From the NCBI GenBank assembly GCA_024704765.1, contig JAKMXF010000133.1, positions 124,001-188,000 of the forward strand: a stretch of DNA of 64,000 bases. The letters run 5' to 3'. Shown here in pieces: positions 1 through 13,200 of this stretch (the first letter of the stretch is position 1; each line of letters begins with the position of its first letter). The notes under the pieces were generated by a model, which was given only the letters and a program-made list of their open reading frames with translations, ran no database searches and was not told the DNA's origin. The translations under genes and the position numbers were made by a program. Origin of the DNA: Oopsacas minuta (lineage: Eukaryota > Porifera > Hexactinellida > Lyssacinosida > Leucopsacidae).

Positions 1-171
1 GTTTGTTTATTTGTTTGTTTGTTTGTTTGTTTGTTTGTTTGTTTGTTTGTTTGTTTGTTTGTTTGTTTGTTTGTGTGTGTGTGTGTGTTAGTTTGTTTAT
101 TTGTTTGTGTGTGCGTGTGTTTGTTTGTTTGTTTGTTTGTTTGTTTGTTTTTTGTTTGTTTGTTTGTTTAC
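1..171. repeat. (GTTT)n / (GT)n microsatellite
   Basis: Almost pure GTTT tetranucleotide repeat, broken by a short GT run near 73-88 and 107-120. It lies in an intron of the espin-like gene, next to the coiled-coil exon that begins near 172. The open frame read across it (poly CLFV) is an artefact of the repeat. Confidence 0.95.
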
Positions 172-3100
172 CTAAAGTATCTTGGAGTTGACTAAGTTGT
201 TGTTCATGAATTTCCAATTGTTCTTTAATGTTTTTGTGTTCAGATTTTGCTTCTTCTAACGAGGACTTTGATTGGTCAGCTCTTTCACGCGCCTCTTGTA
301 CCACTTGTGGCTGTTTAGATGCCATTGACACCTTTCTGAGCTGTATTTGAGCCTGTTCATATGAAAAGCTGCGTCTGCGTATCTAATTAGTAAATATAAA
401 CGAAAATAAGTAAACTAATAAACAACCAATCAACTCACAGCATCATCAGCCTTTTTAAGTTGCAGCTGTAATTCTGTTTGTTTGTCAAGATGAATCTGAT
501 TGGCTGTTGTGGCTTGTGTGACTAATTTTTCATGTTTATCAATCTGGGACTGAATTTCAGATTCTTGTTTACTTATTTTACTGGTAGTAGACACCAAACT
601 GGAACCATCCTATAAAAACAACAACAAATAACAACAACAAATAAAATAATATTAATAACAACAAACCACAGATTCTGGATAATTATTTTCAGCATTGTAA
701 GACAATTTTAGACCACCTGGCGTTCTGCCACCTCTCGCACGTCCTTTTGGTTCCGCAGGTGACACTCTGTCACTTTTCTTATCTTGTAGTGTTTGAGTAA
801 ATGTATTCTCAAAATGTTTCATGTCTAATTTCTGAGAAGTCATTGGTTCTGTTCTGAAAACATTTGGATCTGGTTTAGAAATCCTTAGTTCTAGTTTAGA
901 ATTTCTTGGATCTGGTTTAGAAATCCTTAGTTCTGGTTTAGAATTTCTTGGATCTGGTTTAGAAATCCTTAGTTCTGGTTTAGAATTCCTGAGCTCTGGT
1001 TTAGAATTTCTTGGTTCTGGTTTAGAAATCCTTAGTTCTGGTTTAGAATTCCTTAGTTCTGGTTTAGAAGGTTTTGGTTCCACTTTAGAGATCTTTGGTT
1101 CTCGTACAGGAATTTTGTGAGATTGTGTCGGAGGAGTTGTCACCTCAGAAAACGCGTCTATTTCCAATTGTAAGTCATAGCCAATCAAATCAAGTTCATT
1201 AAGTATTGCATCTAAATCGTCATCTAAACAACAACAAATATACAAATATGTTTACTTACTAATATATTCATATCACAACTCACTGCTGTCGGATAATATA
1301 CTGTTCCTCTCAGCTGACTTCTGACCAATCAGCTGATCAGGTTTGGCAGGTGATTTCGGACCAATCAGCTGATCAGGTTTATTCTGTCCAATTAATTTAC
1401 TGGACTTAATAGGTGTTACTTCTTTTGGTTCCGGTTCAAGGGAAGAACAGCTGTCAGATCCAGATGGAAGTTCCAATACATTAGCTAAAGAATAACACCT
1501 GTAAACCTTGCAATAGATTGGTTGAATATTACAACGTACAAATAGTGACAACAGCTGGAGTAGATTTCTTAATTGGAACTGACACATTCCTTCTACGACT
1601 ATCCGTTACCCTGGTTACACCAGAAGTATGTATAATTATATTTTCCTTTACAGCTGGTTTGGGTGGCTGAATATTTATTGGTTCTATTTCATTCTCAGAG
1701 AGAGGAGGTGGAGGCGTGAAAACTTCTGGCTGATTCATCTAAAAGATTTGTATTACTGGACTATGGATATATGACAAATACGCTTCCCTATTTGATTATT
1801 ATAAATTTTGGGGCGCGTCTTTAGCCCAAACTTAAGATGTTTGCGTTTGTCCAAATATCAAAATCGGAATTATCCTAACGCACACATCTGAAAATGGAAC
1901 TAATACATACGCCCCTATTGAACCATGGATAGAGAATGCGTCTAAATTATGTAGAATAACATACAAGCAGATAAACAAATCCACCATCTATGGTTATATA
2001 TGAGAAGAGGGGGATATCGTCATTAAACTGAGCCACTTATCTATAATGACACATTCAGCCACTCCATTATGTGGCATACAGATAGATTCTATTGCTAGAA
2101 TAATCCATGGTTCAGTAATACAATTATTAACTAACCATTAACTTAGGCCTAATAGCCTTTGTTTCTGGTACAATATATTTGAATTGTGTCGATGTGTCGG
2201 CAGTAGGTGTCAAATCATCTGGTTGCTGTCCTGAATCAAAACTCATTTTACGAGCTGGAGGTGTGAAAAGTGGCCCAACAAAGCTCTCAGCAATATTACC
2301 TAAATGCTCGTTACTAATTGGTTGAACAGTTGAGTATATGAATATACAATTCTCACACCTTAAGGGGGGGCTATTTCGGACGGGAAAGGGGGGAGAGGGT
2401 AACTTACTTTCTGAGTCAGGTTCGTCTGCACCCTCACCATCAGAAGCGTAACTAACAAGTGATGAATTCGAACCGGAACAATCCTGTGTTTGTCTGTATT
2501 TTAACACATTTTTTCTCAAACTATTCAAGCGTTTACTCACACTCATTTTCTTACCTATTTGGAACTATAACTGAAACTAAGAGACAGAGTGATCCCATAG
2601 GATTCAAATCTGCCCCCTGGGGTACAGGAATAATCCAATTATATAACAAACTTTTGGATTTCTCTTTAGGTGATATAATATCGCCAGGTTGTCTCAAATC
2701 GTCTCCACCAATGAAATGTGAGGTTTTCTTCTTGGACGTATATACACCTGGAGCGGTCTCGTCCCATCCTCTCCTACGTGCCTCTATATCGTCATAAGTG
2801 AACGGGTCATCTGAATGGTCAGACACCTCCTCCGGAGAGCCTCCAAATCCTACCTGTATTAGAGTAAAATAACAAACAAACAAACAAACAAACAAATAAA
2901 CAAACTTGTCTTTGTCTGTTCTCCATTTTCCCTAGTTTAATTTCTTTGTCCCTCTGTCCCCTTTTGCCCTCTAGGGCCACAAAGGTCTCCTCAGGGAGGG
3001 GACTTGTAAAAGCGGAACAACAGGAAGGAGCCAAAAGTGCTAAAGTTGCAAACTCAATTCCAGCTGCTATATTGTACCTATTGGAGAGTGTAATTTGATT

Positions 3101-6100
3101 GGTTAAGAAAGTGTGAATTATAAGATTGTGCCACAAACTTGAAAAGTGGCATATGTATGAAAAGTGGCACAACTTTAAACCTATATTAATATTCAAGCGA
3201 AATATTGACAGATCTCTGAGAAAAGGTGACAAATGTGTCTGACCTATCAGATTTGAGTTTTACTTATAATTATATTACGTCATAACATGTAAATCGATTG
3301 GTTACCTTTCATCTACACTATCTGGATTAGAATCGGTTTCTATATATTGATCCCAATTATTGCCACCTTGTGCCACATCAGGATTGAGGGTGATAGGTGG
3401 TGCAGGTGGCTCAAATGTGTCAGAAACATGAACAGGCTTATCTAACTTTTTTTGTATATCCTCATATTTGAGAATCTAAAAGATAAAAGTAAATTTGTTG
3501 ATTCTTATATAGATGTATATATTCACACCTTTTTCTTAGACATAGACTGTTGTTTAATTTTAATCAGCTGTTTCTGTCTATACAAATAAACATCTTTTCG
3601 TGTACGAATAGATTCCCGCCTCTTCACTAATTCTGACACCTGACTAAGATCAACTCTCTTCGCATGTTTCAAATTCTTCAAAGCAGGAGCTGGCATTCCG
3701 AACCCATGGGTAACAAACTTGTCCAAGAGGAGATCCTCTGTGTCCACGTACCCAAAAGGTCTCCTATGGTGCGATGGTCTAGATAGGTGTTAAAAAGTGG
3801 CATGAATAATATACAAAGTGGCACAATGTGTCCTACCTGTGTCTACCATGTGAATAGTGTTTCATACGTGGCATAACATTATCAGATTGTGTCGCTGGAA
3901 TTGGAGAATCTTCAATTATGTTATCTTGACTACGAGATCGTACTCTGGAATGTTGATGCTAAAATACACATATATAAACCCTGTAATCTGATTGGTGCTT
4001 GTCACATTACCTGTCGTGGAGGATCAAAAGCTAATAATCTATTTTTAGCTAATTGAAGTGATTCCTTACGTCTCTTTCGTTGTCTCTCTTTAGCACTTCT
4101 ATTTATGAATATATAAACACGGTAGCACCCAGGGGGTCTACCAAAATGGCACGCTATGTACTGGTGTCGGTATCTAACACCTCATAGTTTCAGTTCCTTT
4201 TTAAATGGAGTTCAAGTTTCCAGAGAATTATGTCCGATTCAGCCAATCAATTATTACCTTTCAGCCTGCTGTTGTTCTCTTACATGCTTGGTCCTGTGAG
4301 TCAGAATCTGATTGGCCAGATTAGCTGCCTGCTGTATTTCAGTTGCTTCTTGTCTTGATGTTTTTGGGTGTTTCGCAGAGGTGTCAGATTGTGACACAAT
4401 TGAGGCGGGCTCTGAATCATTCCGGATGTGTCGGGGTCTCATTGGAGAAGGCGCCAATCTCACAAATTCCTTCACAAATATGTAAATGGGATCATCAATT
4501 GGCGCTTTCATAGCCAATGAAAATGGACTCTCTCCATCCTAAAATTATAACTCATATCATAGTTACCAAATTGTCATAAGGAATGCATATCTTACATCAT
4601 CTTCTATAGTCAAATCAGCGTTGTATTGAACAAGAATTTTGAGAGCTTTCAAATGCCTAAATACAAAATATGTTTGACAAATCTATTCCCTTGTAAATGG
4701 GGACGAACTATAACCATGGATACTAAATGGGTCGATTAGGAACTAATATTGGTGTTGGTGGAGCTTCTTAACACCTCTAATTATATTATAACTAACCCAT
4801 ATTCAACAGCATCATGAGCAGGAGTAGCACCCTGATTATCGACACTATCCACTAACACCTGAGTGGAGCCTTGCTGTAGGTAATATGCTAAAATATCATC
4901 ATGTCCAGATGCTAGAAAATATACATATTTGTGTATTAAATGGTTGCTAAGGAGTAATATGCATAATTTCACACCTGCTGCGAAGTGTACAGGGGTAGCT
5001 CCGTCATTTGATCTGTCTTGGATAATACTTGGACCCATTTGTTGCACAATCCACTAAAGAGATTATTGATTATGTTGTTTGTTTGTTTGTTTATTTGATG
5101 CAACCAGAAAACAACCAACCAACAATCTGACAAAACGAATAATACAAACAAACAAACACACCTTAACCGTTTCAAAATGTCCTCCTTGTGTCGCGCCATG
5201 TAGAGTTGTCATTCCATCACCAGCTCTGCTTAACTTATCTGCATATGCTTCAATACACAAATACTTGAAACAATCCAAATGTCCCTCTTGTGCAGAAAAA
5301 TAGGCGGGAGTTGTACCTAGGGTGTCAAAATATGATAATTTAAGGGGGAACATACGTGAAAAGGTGTCATAAAGTGGTGTATACCTGTATTGTCCTTGTC
5401 GTTAGCTAAATGAGCGCCAGAATGCGTGACCAATTTCCTCAAAACTTCGAGATGTCCTAATTGGATTAATCAATTAGTAGGGGTCCTATAAATGGGCCAA
5501 TTGTCCCAAGGGATAATGTATCATATGGTAGACAATGTCCCATATCATATGGGATATGACTCATTGGTACATTATTGAAACAAAGCGTGTAATTACTTGT
5601 TAGAACATATTCAAGCATGTTAGAATTTAGGGAAATATTGGCTAAAAGGTGTGGAAATATGATTAATCATAATTCACACCTCTTGGCCAATATTTGTGCG
5701 GTCGTATGAACTCAAGGGTGACCAATAGTGACCGTTATAAATTGGTTCCAGTTATGTAACCATGAATAATTCTCTAAGAAATGCAAACATAATAAATATT
5801 TCAAAATGAAAAAGTTATACAAATCATAAACCATGAAAACAAATGTCAATAAAGCTAAGAAAACAATCACACCAGAGAGGTAAATAACAACAAGAAGTGT
5901 GAAATATTGTGCCACAATTCTTGCCATTAACGGACCACTTCCTTCACCCAAATAGTAAATAGAAACAAACATGGAAGTGACTGTTGTTGTCATATTCACA
6001 GTAATTGACCTATAGTATCATTTAGCCATTCGTTGGAGATAATTACCTAATGAATATCTTAGTTACTATACAGGACAATTGGAATTCAATAGACCAAACA

Positions 6101-7256
6101 ATAACAACCTGCTCCAGCTGCAAAATGTATCGCTAATCCTCCATTATGGTTTCGAATTGTAGCAGAGTCTCCAAACTCACTCAAGAGATAATCGACCACT
6201 TCAGGTTCCCCGCTCAAAGCAGCATAATGTAGGACTGATAGTCCTTGTTTGTCCTGTGCTGTAGCAACAAATCTGATTGGTGGAAATATATGAAAATATT
6301 CACATAAATTACTTACAAACTATTCAATCCATTAAACACAATGTAACCTCTGTAACGGGACCAGTGCATGGGATTATCTGGGTACTTCACTGGCACCTTA
6401 TTAGTGTCAGTCCAACACTTGTATGACACACAAAAAACTGGTTCCAATAGTGCCCGCCATCTCTAATGAGGTGTTAATGATAACATACGTAACTAATAGG
6501 CATTAATAATGAATACCAGCTGTATATCAAATTGACCAATAGAATATCAGGCTAATAATACTGGTAACACTCAAATCTGATAGGTCAAGATATATTGTCA
6601 CATATCTCAGAGAGGTTTTCAGATTTCTCTCAGAAATACGTTTATACACATATAACACCTATCTGATACTATAAAATGATTGGTTACAAAACGAAATCTA
6701 ACTCAAATTATCCCTGGTCCAATAATACTTACTTCATATCATCTTGTGAGAATTCCACCAAAGCTCTGAGGACACTCAAAGAACCGGATAGAGCAGCCAC
6801 ATGAGCAGGCGTTAAACCATTGGCTAACACAGCCATCTGTGGAGGATACTCAAATCTTCTCAGCAGATTACGTGTCCTATCTAAAATAGAATTATAACAC
6901 CTTTGAATAGTGGCGCTTGAACTTAAAATTTTAAGGAAGACCGATCAGCTGTATAGTCAAGGTATTAAGCCACTTTGTGTCGAGATAAACCCTCTAGGTC
7001 AACACATTGTGGCTCATAATCTAACATATTACTCCAAACGGGGTTTATTGGTTTTAGGTCTGTGACCGAAAATCACTGCTATATGGCGTGTTATCCATAG
7101 GCGACAAGTTTGAGTACTGGAGGGGTCTGAACTGAACCATCCGCATGTGGACCCACCAGATTTGACTTCTTTCTTAAAACTTAAAGTGACAATAGTGAAC
7201 TCACCAGTTTCATTATTCCTAGCTGCTTCATGTAATTGAGGAATAATTCTGTCCAT
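1..7256 (-). CDS. Espin-like ankyrin-repeat actin-bundling protein (multi-exon, 3' end off window)
   Basis: Minus-strand spliced gene. Exon 1 (7205-7256) starts MDRIIPQLHEAARNNET. The next exons keep phase: 6733-6880, 6317-6460, ~6113-6275, ~5402-5455, ~5163-5320, ~4977-5055, ~4800-4912, ~4595-4660. They encode about eight ankyrin repeats with espin-type wording such as GATPAHDAVEYG, GMTTLHGATQGGHFETVK and GATPVHFAA. Later exons (~4254-4540, 4011-4100, 3530-3770, 3310-3470, 2610-2855, 2127-2546, 650-1230) are polar and low complexity. The exons nearest the edge (about 435-610 and 172-385) are rich in E, Q and K and look like coiled coil. Espins cross-link actin in microvilli and stereocilia; the N-terminal ankyrin block binds class III myosin tails in vertebrates. 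The ankyrin match is strong. That all downstream exons belong to the same transcript is inferred from strand and splice signals. The stop codon is not in the window. Confidence 0.8.
850..1085 (-). repeat. In-frame coding repeat SKPELRN/I in the espin-like gene
   Basis: Tandem 24-27 bp units encode repeated octapeptides of the form (I/N)SKPELR or ISKPDPRN, about ten copies, each with Ser, Lys, Pro and an acidic residue followed by Arg. The DNA units are very similar, so expansion is recent or still homogenising. The region is probably disordered and strongly charged. Confidence 0.85.
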
Positions 7257-7933
7257 AAATAAAGCTATTTTTAGTACAAAGAAAGAGATTTGATTGGATA
7301 AAATTGTTAAATAAGGAAATAAGGGAAAATAATCAAAAATAACAAATCAGTGTTTGTACAGAATTCTAATTAGTTATTATTATAAATTCTAGCAAAGAAA
7401 GATAAAATCGAATTTGAATATTCTTAGTCATTCAAAAGTGTTAAAATCGAATTTAAGTCCCTGTTTACCAAAAGGTGTGAAAATATGATTAATCATATGA
7501 TAAATCAGTGTATATGTATTTAATTGAATGTATTGACCAATAGAATTACAGTCTACATCATTACTAATTAAATTACAAACATTCCACCAAAACTAATTAC
7601 ACACATTCATGCAGAATTGGAAAAACTACAATCTGATTGGTTGAAAATACAGGTGTCAAAAGGTGTTAAAATATACACATTAGAAGTTTCCAAATGTCAG
7701 GTACAGAACGAGATGTCACTACGAGTATACATACCAAATTTGGTGACTTAATCTCTAAAGGTGTGAACAGCAGAGCCAAATTAGAGGAAGAAAGGTATCC
7801 AATAGATTGATCCCATGGTATCAAATAGTACACTGAATAACTCAGAAAATGTATAAACACACTAATAACTATAATTGGGAAATAAACAAATAATAATAAT
7901 AATAATAATAATAATAAACAATGGGACAGGAGA
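7257..7933. other. Intergenic region between espin-like gene and NHL copy 1
   Basis: No gene is seen. About 7430-7790 is a diverged copy of a ~370-bp dispersed repeat also found near 43460-43840. About 7680-7933 is the 3' flank shared with the other NHL copies and ends in a (TAA)n run at 7892-7917 just after the NHL stop codon. AGGTGTGAA words occur at about 7481 and 7759. Confidence 0.6.
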
Positions 7934-9820
7934 TTAGAGCATCTGTAGACAGTTGTCCTCCTTCATGTCACCAACTGTTATGTAGCCAGATCGTTCTATA
8001 AATATGCAAGAGGGACGGAATATTTGACACAGTCCATGTCCTGTCTCACAAACTGTTTCCATGAATTTACCAGACAGGTCAAACACTTTGATGGAATTAT
8101 CCCAGAAATCACATATGTATATTCTCTTTTTCTTTGTGATAGGATTATAGAACAGGTTGAAGTTGTATGCTCCTACTATCTGATCCTCTGTGAGTATAGA
8201 CCTTATGAATACTCCTTCTAGAGAGAACACTTGTAGAGGAGAGGGAGATCCTGTGAAGAGACAAACAACACAAGTACCAACAGCCTCCATGTCCTGTAGC
8301 CATGGATACCTGTTAGGTATCTTGGTATGCAGAATAGGATTGAGTGGGTATTCTTGTTCTATATGGAGAGGATCTACCTGCATACGGATGAGACTGGGCT
8401 TAAGAGTCCCCACATACAAATGCTTACTGTTAGAGGAGGTACAACAAGCCTGTGGTATTGAGATGTCACGTTCACGATTCATGCCAGATACATCACCACT
8501 ATCTCTAAATGTTAAGCTGAATTGTGCTAATAAACTTGTATAGCACACGAAAACGAACTGTTTGAAGTATGTCAATGAGACAGGAGTAGTACCTAAATAA
8601 GCATGATGATACGAAGAAAGAGCTGCAAAATCACTAGCTCTGAAGAGTGTGAATGTATCACCGTATCTATCCGCTACTATTACGTTATTCATAACCACAA
8701 TTATACCAGCTGGTGTATCTAATTGGAGACTTCTAACTCCACCTCTGTCAACACCAGATGCTACAGGGATGTTCCTCTCTTCTTTGGGTGGAGCTATCTC
8801 CATGGGATCGTTATGAGTGGTGATGGCAAATGAAGGAATGTCTATTCTGTTGTCGTAAAAGTGACGGATCTTTCTTTGTATTATATCATATATTTCCTTC
8901 AAATACTTATCCTCCTTATTCTTCCTGACCAGATATTCTAGAGACCTAGCGTCTCTGTACAGGAAAGATAGTTCATTGAATGTGAAAGTCACTCTCACCT
9001 CAACACGTGCATAACAATCCTCCATCTTTTTGCATTTCTCTTCTATCCTATCTGCATTCCTGGTTTCCAACTCATCTCTAGCTATCGCATACTCCTTATT
9101 GAGTCTGTTTAGCCTCATGTCATACTCCTGACGTGTGATACCCCCGGGAAGCAGGTCTCTCTTGGATCGATTTACTGGTTTCATGTCTTCCTCTATTTCA
9201 GGATCTACATAGAAAATGAATTCTCCCTCAATCAAGTGTGTCATTCCCTCCCTCATGCAATACGAACACCAAGGTTCTGGAATAGGATATGTCCTCATCT
9301 TTAAGATCTCTGCCTTCAGTCTCAGTCTCAGAGATTCGTATCTCTTTACTATCACACTCTCGATCGGTTTAGGGAGTTTAGGGTCCATACAATTCTGAAT
9401 TCTAAGAATCTTTTCCTCAGCTGTCTCCTTCCACATGATGAGACCGTTTAGGGAGTATAGGGAAGGTTCTGCTAGAGTCCTCTCTATATAGTAGAGGCTG
9501 TCTTTGACATCAATAGGGAGGTAGTTATCGATGATTAGTAAGGATATTTTGTGTAAATGCTGGTCGTATCGCTCCTGGAATGAATCTTTGAGAGGGACAG
9601 GAAGTATTTTACTGGAGATTACAGATTCATAATCTTTGTAGAGAGGTGATAACTTGTTAAGAATTCTACCGCCCATGTTTACGTCATATTTCGCTATAAA
9701 TCTTTCCATTTTATTGAGGATATTTGATATCCTAACAATATTCCTGTATTCCTGTATTATTCCGGTATATCGTTCCTTCTCAGTTTCTGAAGGTGTTACC
9801 TGGCTCATGTTTGTTGCCAT
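7934..9820 (-). CDS. NHL/TRIM-type beta-propeller protein, copy 1 (intronless)
   Basis: Uninterrupted frame of about 628 residues starting MATNMSQ. An in-frame TTG six bases upstream is not taken as the start. The N-terminal half is helical and charged, with a central C-x2-C pair (WCSYCMREG) and a region rich in E, K and R that may form a coiled coil. The C-terminal ~250 residues read as short beta-blades typical of NHL propellers, for example IKVFDLSGKFMETVCETGHG and GYITVGDMKEDNC. There is no RING or B-box. It is a paralogue of the genes at 47187-49241 and 56569-58590. Compared with those it lacks about 45-55 residues right after MATNMSQVTPSETEK. NHL propellers bind RNA or protein; the role here is unknown, and the lineage-specific duplication is suggestive of accessory or immune function. 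Confidence 0.75.
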   Translation of the reverse strand: MATNMSQVTPSETEKERYTGIIQEYRNIVRISNILNKMERFIAKYDVNMGGRILNKLSPLYKDYESVISSKILPVPLKDSFQERYDQHLHKISLLIIDNYLPIDVKDSLYYIERTLAEPSLYSLNGLIMWKETAEEKILRIQNCMDPKLPKPIESVIVKRYESLRLRLKAEILKMRTYPIPEPWCSYCMREGMTHLIEGEFIFYVDPEIEEDMKPVNRSKRDLLPGGITRQEYDMRLNRLNKEYAIARDELETRNADRIEEKCKKMEDCYARVEVRVTFTFNELSFLYRDARSLEYLVRKNKEDKYLKEIYDIIQRKIRHFYDNRIDIPSFAITTHNDPMEIAPPKEERNIPVASGVDRGGVRSLQLDTPAGIIVVMNNVIVADRYGDTFTLFRASDFAALSSYHHAYLGTTPVSLTYFKQFVFVCYTSLLAQFSLTFRDSGDVSGMNRERDISIPQACCTSSNSKHLYVGTLKPSLIRMQVDPLHIEQEYPLNPILHTKIPNRYPWLQDMEAVGTCVVCLFTGSPSPLQVFSLEGVFIRSILTEDQIVGAYNFNLFYNPITKKKRIYICDFWDNSIKVFDLSGKFMETVCETGHGLCQIFRPSCIFIERSGYITVGDMKEDNCLQML

Positions 9821-9968
9821 TTCCAATATTCTTAGTCTTCAGTTCTTTTATAGAAATATCTCTTCTTTAGAATTTGTATTAGAATTAAGTATTACTTTCT
9901 ATGTGAAGTAATGTGTTTCATAATGTGGCTTAATAATAGACACAATTAGCGACACAATTACATAATTG
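9821..9968 (-). promoter_or_regulatory. Conserved promoter/leader block of NHL copy 1
   Basis: These 148 bp upstream of the ATG are nearly identical to 49242-49389 and, minus 12 bp, to 56433-56568. Reading toward the gene there is a TATA-like TATAAAAGAA about 40 bp before the ATG. Similarity stops abruptly at the outer edge, which marks the duplicated unit as gene plus short promoter. Confidence 0.7.
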
Positions 9969-10272
9969 TTTCATTATACAACTCCTAATATATTCATATT
10001 TATTACAAAATGAGGGTAGAACTTTATTGACACCATAAATGGCGCCTAAAATTGTCTGAATTAAACAAACAAACAAATGAATTGAATAAGCAAATAAACA
10101 AATAATTAAAGTAAGTGTTTGTTGATGTAAATAATGTTCTAATTATAGAAATAAGAAATATACAAATATCAATAAATAATTATTCCAGACCTGAATATGA
10201 TTGAGAAGTGTCAAGTAAACAACAAACAACAAACAACAAATACATAAAAACATATAAAAAGTGAAATAGGGG

Positions 10273-13200
10273 TCAGAGAAGGGTGGACAACTGTCCTTTC
10301 TTTAGTTTCAGTTCTATACTTCCAATTGCAAGATTGAATATTTTCATAGTTTCTTCTTGAGTTGAGTTCTCCAAACGTAATCCATTAATCTAAAAATACA
10401 TATTCTAACACCTTTGTCACACTTATTGGAGCAGTCCAAGGTGCTAGAAGTGTCCGGTATATGTGGCACGAAGTGTTACATGATGATAGTGACAATGAAT
10501 ACACACTCTTTGTGGAAATAATTATTCGTCTTAAAATTAGTAATTTTGAAATATCCATTAACAGGTGTTATCAAGACACATTGTTCTATTGGCACGATGC
10601 CACATTTTAACACCTTGAGACAGGTGATGGGTGTTTATGAATATGGTGTGTAGTATGTTATTATGTATTTACCTCTAATATTCTATCACCTTGTCTGAGC
10701 TTATCATAGCAACCAGATGAATGATCGGAATGTATTTGAGATATGAATATTCCCTAATTAGATTATTAGTATAATTAAATGAGACACAAACGTAAGGCGC
10801 CAAATCAATAAATAGCCACTTACATTGTTATTATTTTCACACATTCTTTCAACAACAGAAAATTCTAATGTTTGTTGTTTAGATAAACTAATTCGATACT
10901 AAAAATAGAATAATAAATAAGAAACAGCTAAAAGAATCTAACAGAAGTTGCTTACTCACCACATCTGAGTCATTACTCTCCAAGGATTGTGTTGATAACT
11001 GGTTAGGTAAACAACTTTCTAGAATAAACAACAAATAAATATGGAAATGATCATATAAATGTAAACATATCGGATCCTCTCCAATTGTCCACAAATGGGC
11101 AATGGTGTCCAAAGTGTACAATTAGACAGGACCAATTGTAATTGTATATCGCACCTTGTTTGTTATTATTATTATTATTGTGAGGATATAGTAATGAAGG
11201 AGCATATGTGTCTGTCTTAACACTACTAATGCCACTATCTGCTGTAGCTACATCTGCCATAGATGATATCTCCTACAATAAACAAGGAAATTAACAAACA
11301 AACAAACAAACAAACAAATAGACAAATAACCTAACTTACAGTATTCGGAGTACAGCTATGACTGACAGTACAATCTGGAACTAAATATTCAGTTATTAAG
11401 TTGTTAGTTCCATATCTAGGAAGAGACGATGGAATGTTGTAGAGAGGAGAAGGACATCTGTAAGTGTTACAATCCAATTTCTCAGAACTATGTGACTACA
11501 AAATGGAACTATAAATTGGAACTAAGATTATGTATTGCTGTACCATGGATATATACAAATAATAAAATACCACATTTCCGTGTCTGGTACTATAACCAAG
11601 ATTGAATCTTGAGTGAGTAACACCTCCGTCAGAATAGTGTCCCTTGTCTGCATACCTTTGTAAGTCTCCTGGATACCTAATATAACCATTGGAATGTTAG
11701 CACTGAATTATCTTATAAAGCTGTGATTTGATTGGTTAATTACCGATTATTATTGGCGCCATGTGATTTGAAAGTATTCGTATTAGCTAAATTTTGATTG
11801 GCTAAATGAGCGCTGAGTTGTAGAAGTGCTTGGATACTGTTTGGGTCAGATGGAATGTTCATTTCTTTCAAAAGTTTCTCATAACCTCCCTGCATATTCA
11901 TACCAATATCTGAATAGTAGGCGTCTACAGAATGTGGCACAGGAAGTGGTTTGCAAGGTGACAACGTGTCATCTCTGTTCAAATAATCAGGATCGTATTC
12001 TATAATAGCTTCGTAGATCTGATTCTGATTGGCTAAAATATGAATAATTCCCCGCTCAAATTTCTAGTTAATCAACACAATGGATAATGTATATTCTATA
12101 GTTCCAGTTTCAATAAAAATACCATGACAACACCCCTGATATTTGGCAAGTGGTTCCTACTTAATTCACTAATGGACCCCTATACCAATTTCTGTTGACC
12201 CCTGCTGTCGTCAGTGGACCAAGAAGGGATCTATGGAACCGATGATCAAGTGAGATATCTCTAAGGTGACAAATGTGTCCTATCAGATTTGAGGGTTTGA
12301 CCCGTTAACTTGACCAATAAGAATTCAGAAATTATTCGAAATAACTAACCAATAGAATTGTCGTGTTGTCTGGACATACGAGATTTTGATTGGTGGTTAA
12401 AGTGGCGGTTAGATGTGTCTGGACAGGATATCGGAGGTGACACTAAATCAAGGTGTCTATCATCATTACAAAATGTGGCACAAGGTGACAATTGTGTCCT
12501 ATGTGACACATGGTGGCTGTGATCTGAGTTAGAACAAGAAAATTGTTTTGAAAACAAACAACCTAAAAATAGAACAAAATTAATTGCTTCCCAAATTCTG
12601 CCACAATTTAGAATGTTTTCTACCATTATTAGAGTGTGAAAAGTCTTGGGTGGCACATAAATGTGGCTCACATATACGTGGCAGAGTTTGTGCCACATTT
12701 AAATCTGTCTTTACTGTCTCATTTACAGGAAATTTATGAGAAGAATTTGAACTGGCATATCCTAAAAAGTGTATTATCCATGGTTCAAAAGTAAAATTCA
12801 ATAGGATTTGACACCTTTCAAAAACCACACCCCGGGGTGGGTGTTCAGGGGTCAAATCCTGTCCTCACACCTGAGAGTGAAACAATTGAAAGGTGTGAAA
12901 ATTTAACAAACCATTATTAGAAATTCCTTCAGAATTAAATGAACTTTTTGATCCGGCGCCTAAACTGCCATATTTGTGTCTATCAATACTCGGATTTGAT
13001 TGGCTATCTTCACTTATATGTGAATAAGCATTCGACTAGAAATAATTTCATTGGTTAATTACATCAATTTAGGTTAAAATGGAACTGGAACTAACTTGAT
13101 GTATGTTTTTGCAGTCAGCTGTTTGTATTTTCCCATATTTAGTTGCATAATAAGCGCGAGATGGAAATCTCTAATAAACAACAACAAACATAAAAACAAA

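Noticed and set aside
3-191. Open frame over the GTTT repeat (CLFV repeats)
   Set aside because: A stop-free translation of a microsatellite; no domain and no start context.
5712-5999. 95-residue hydrophobic minus-strand frame inside an espin-like intron
   Set aside because: Looks membrane-like but lies between two well-defined in-phase ankyrin exons; AT-rich intron sequence easily gives such hydrophobic runs.
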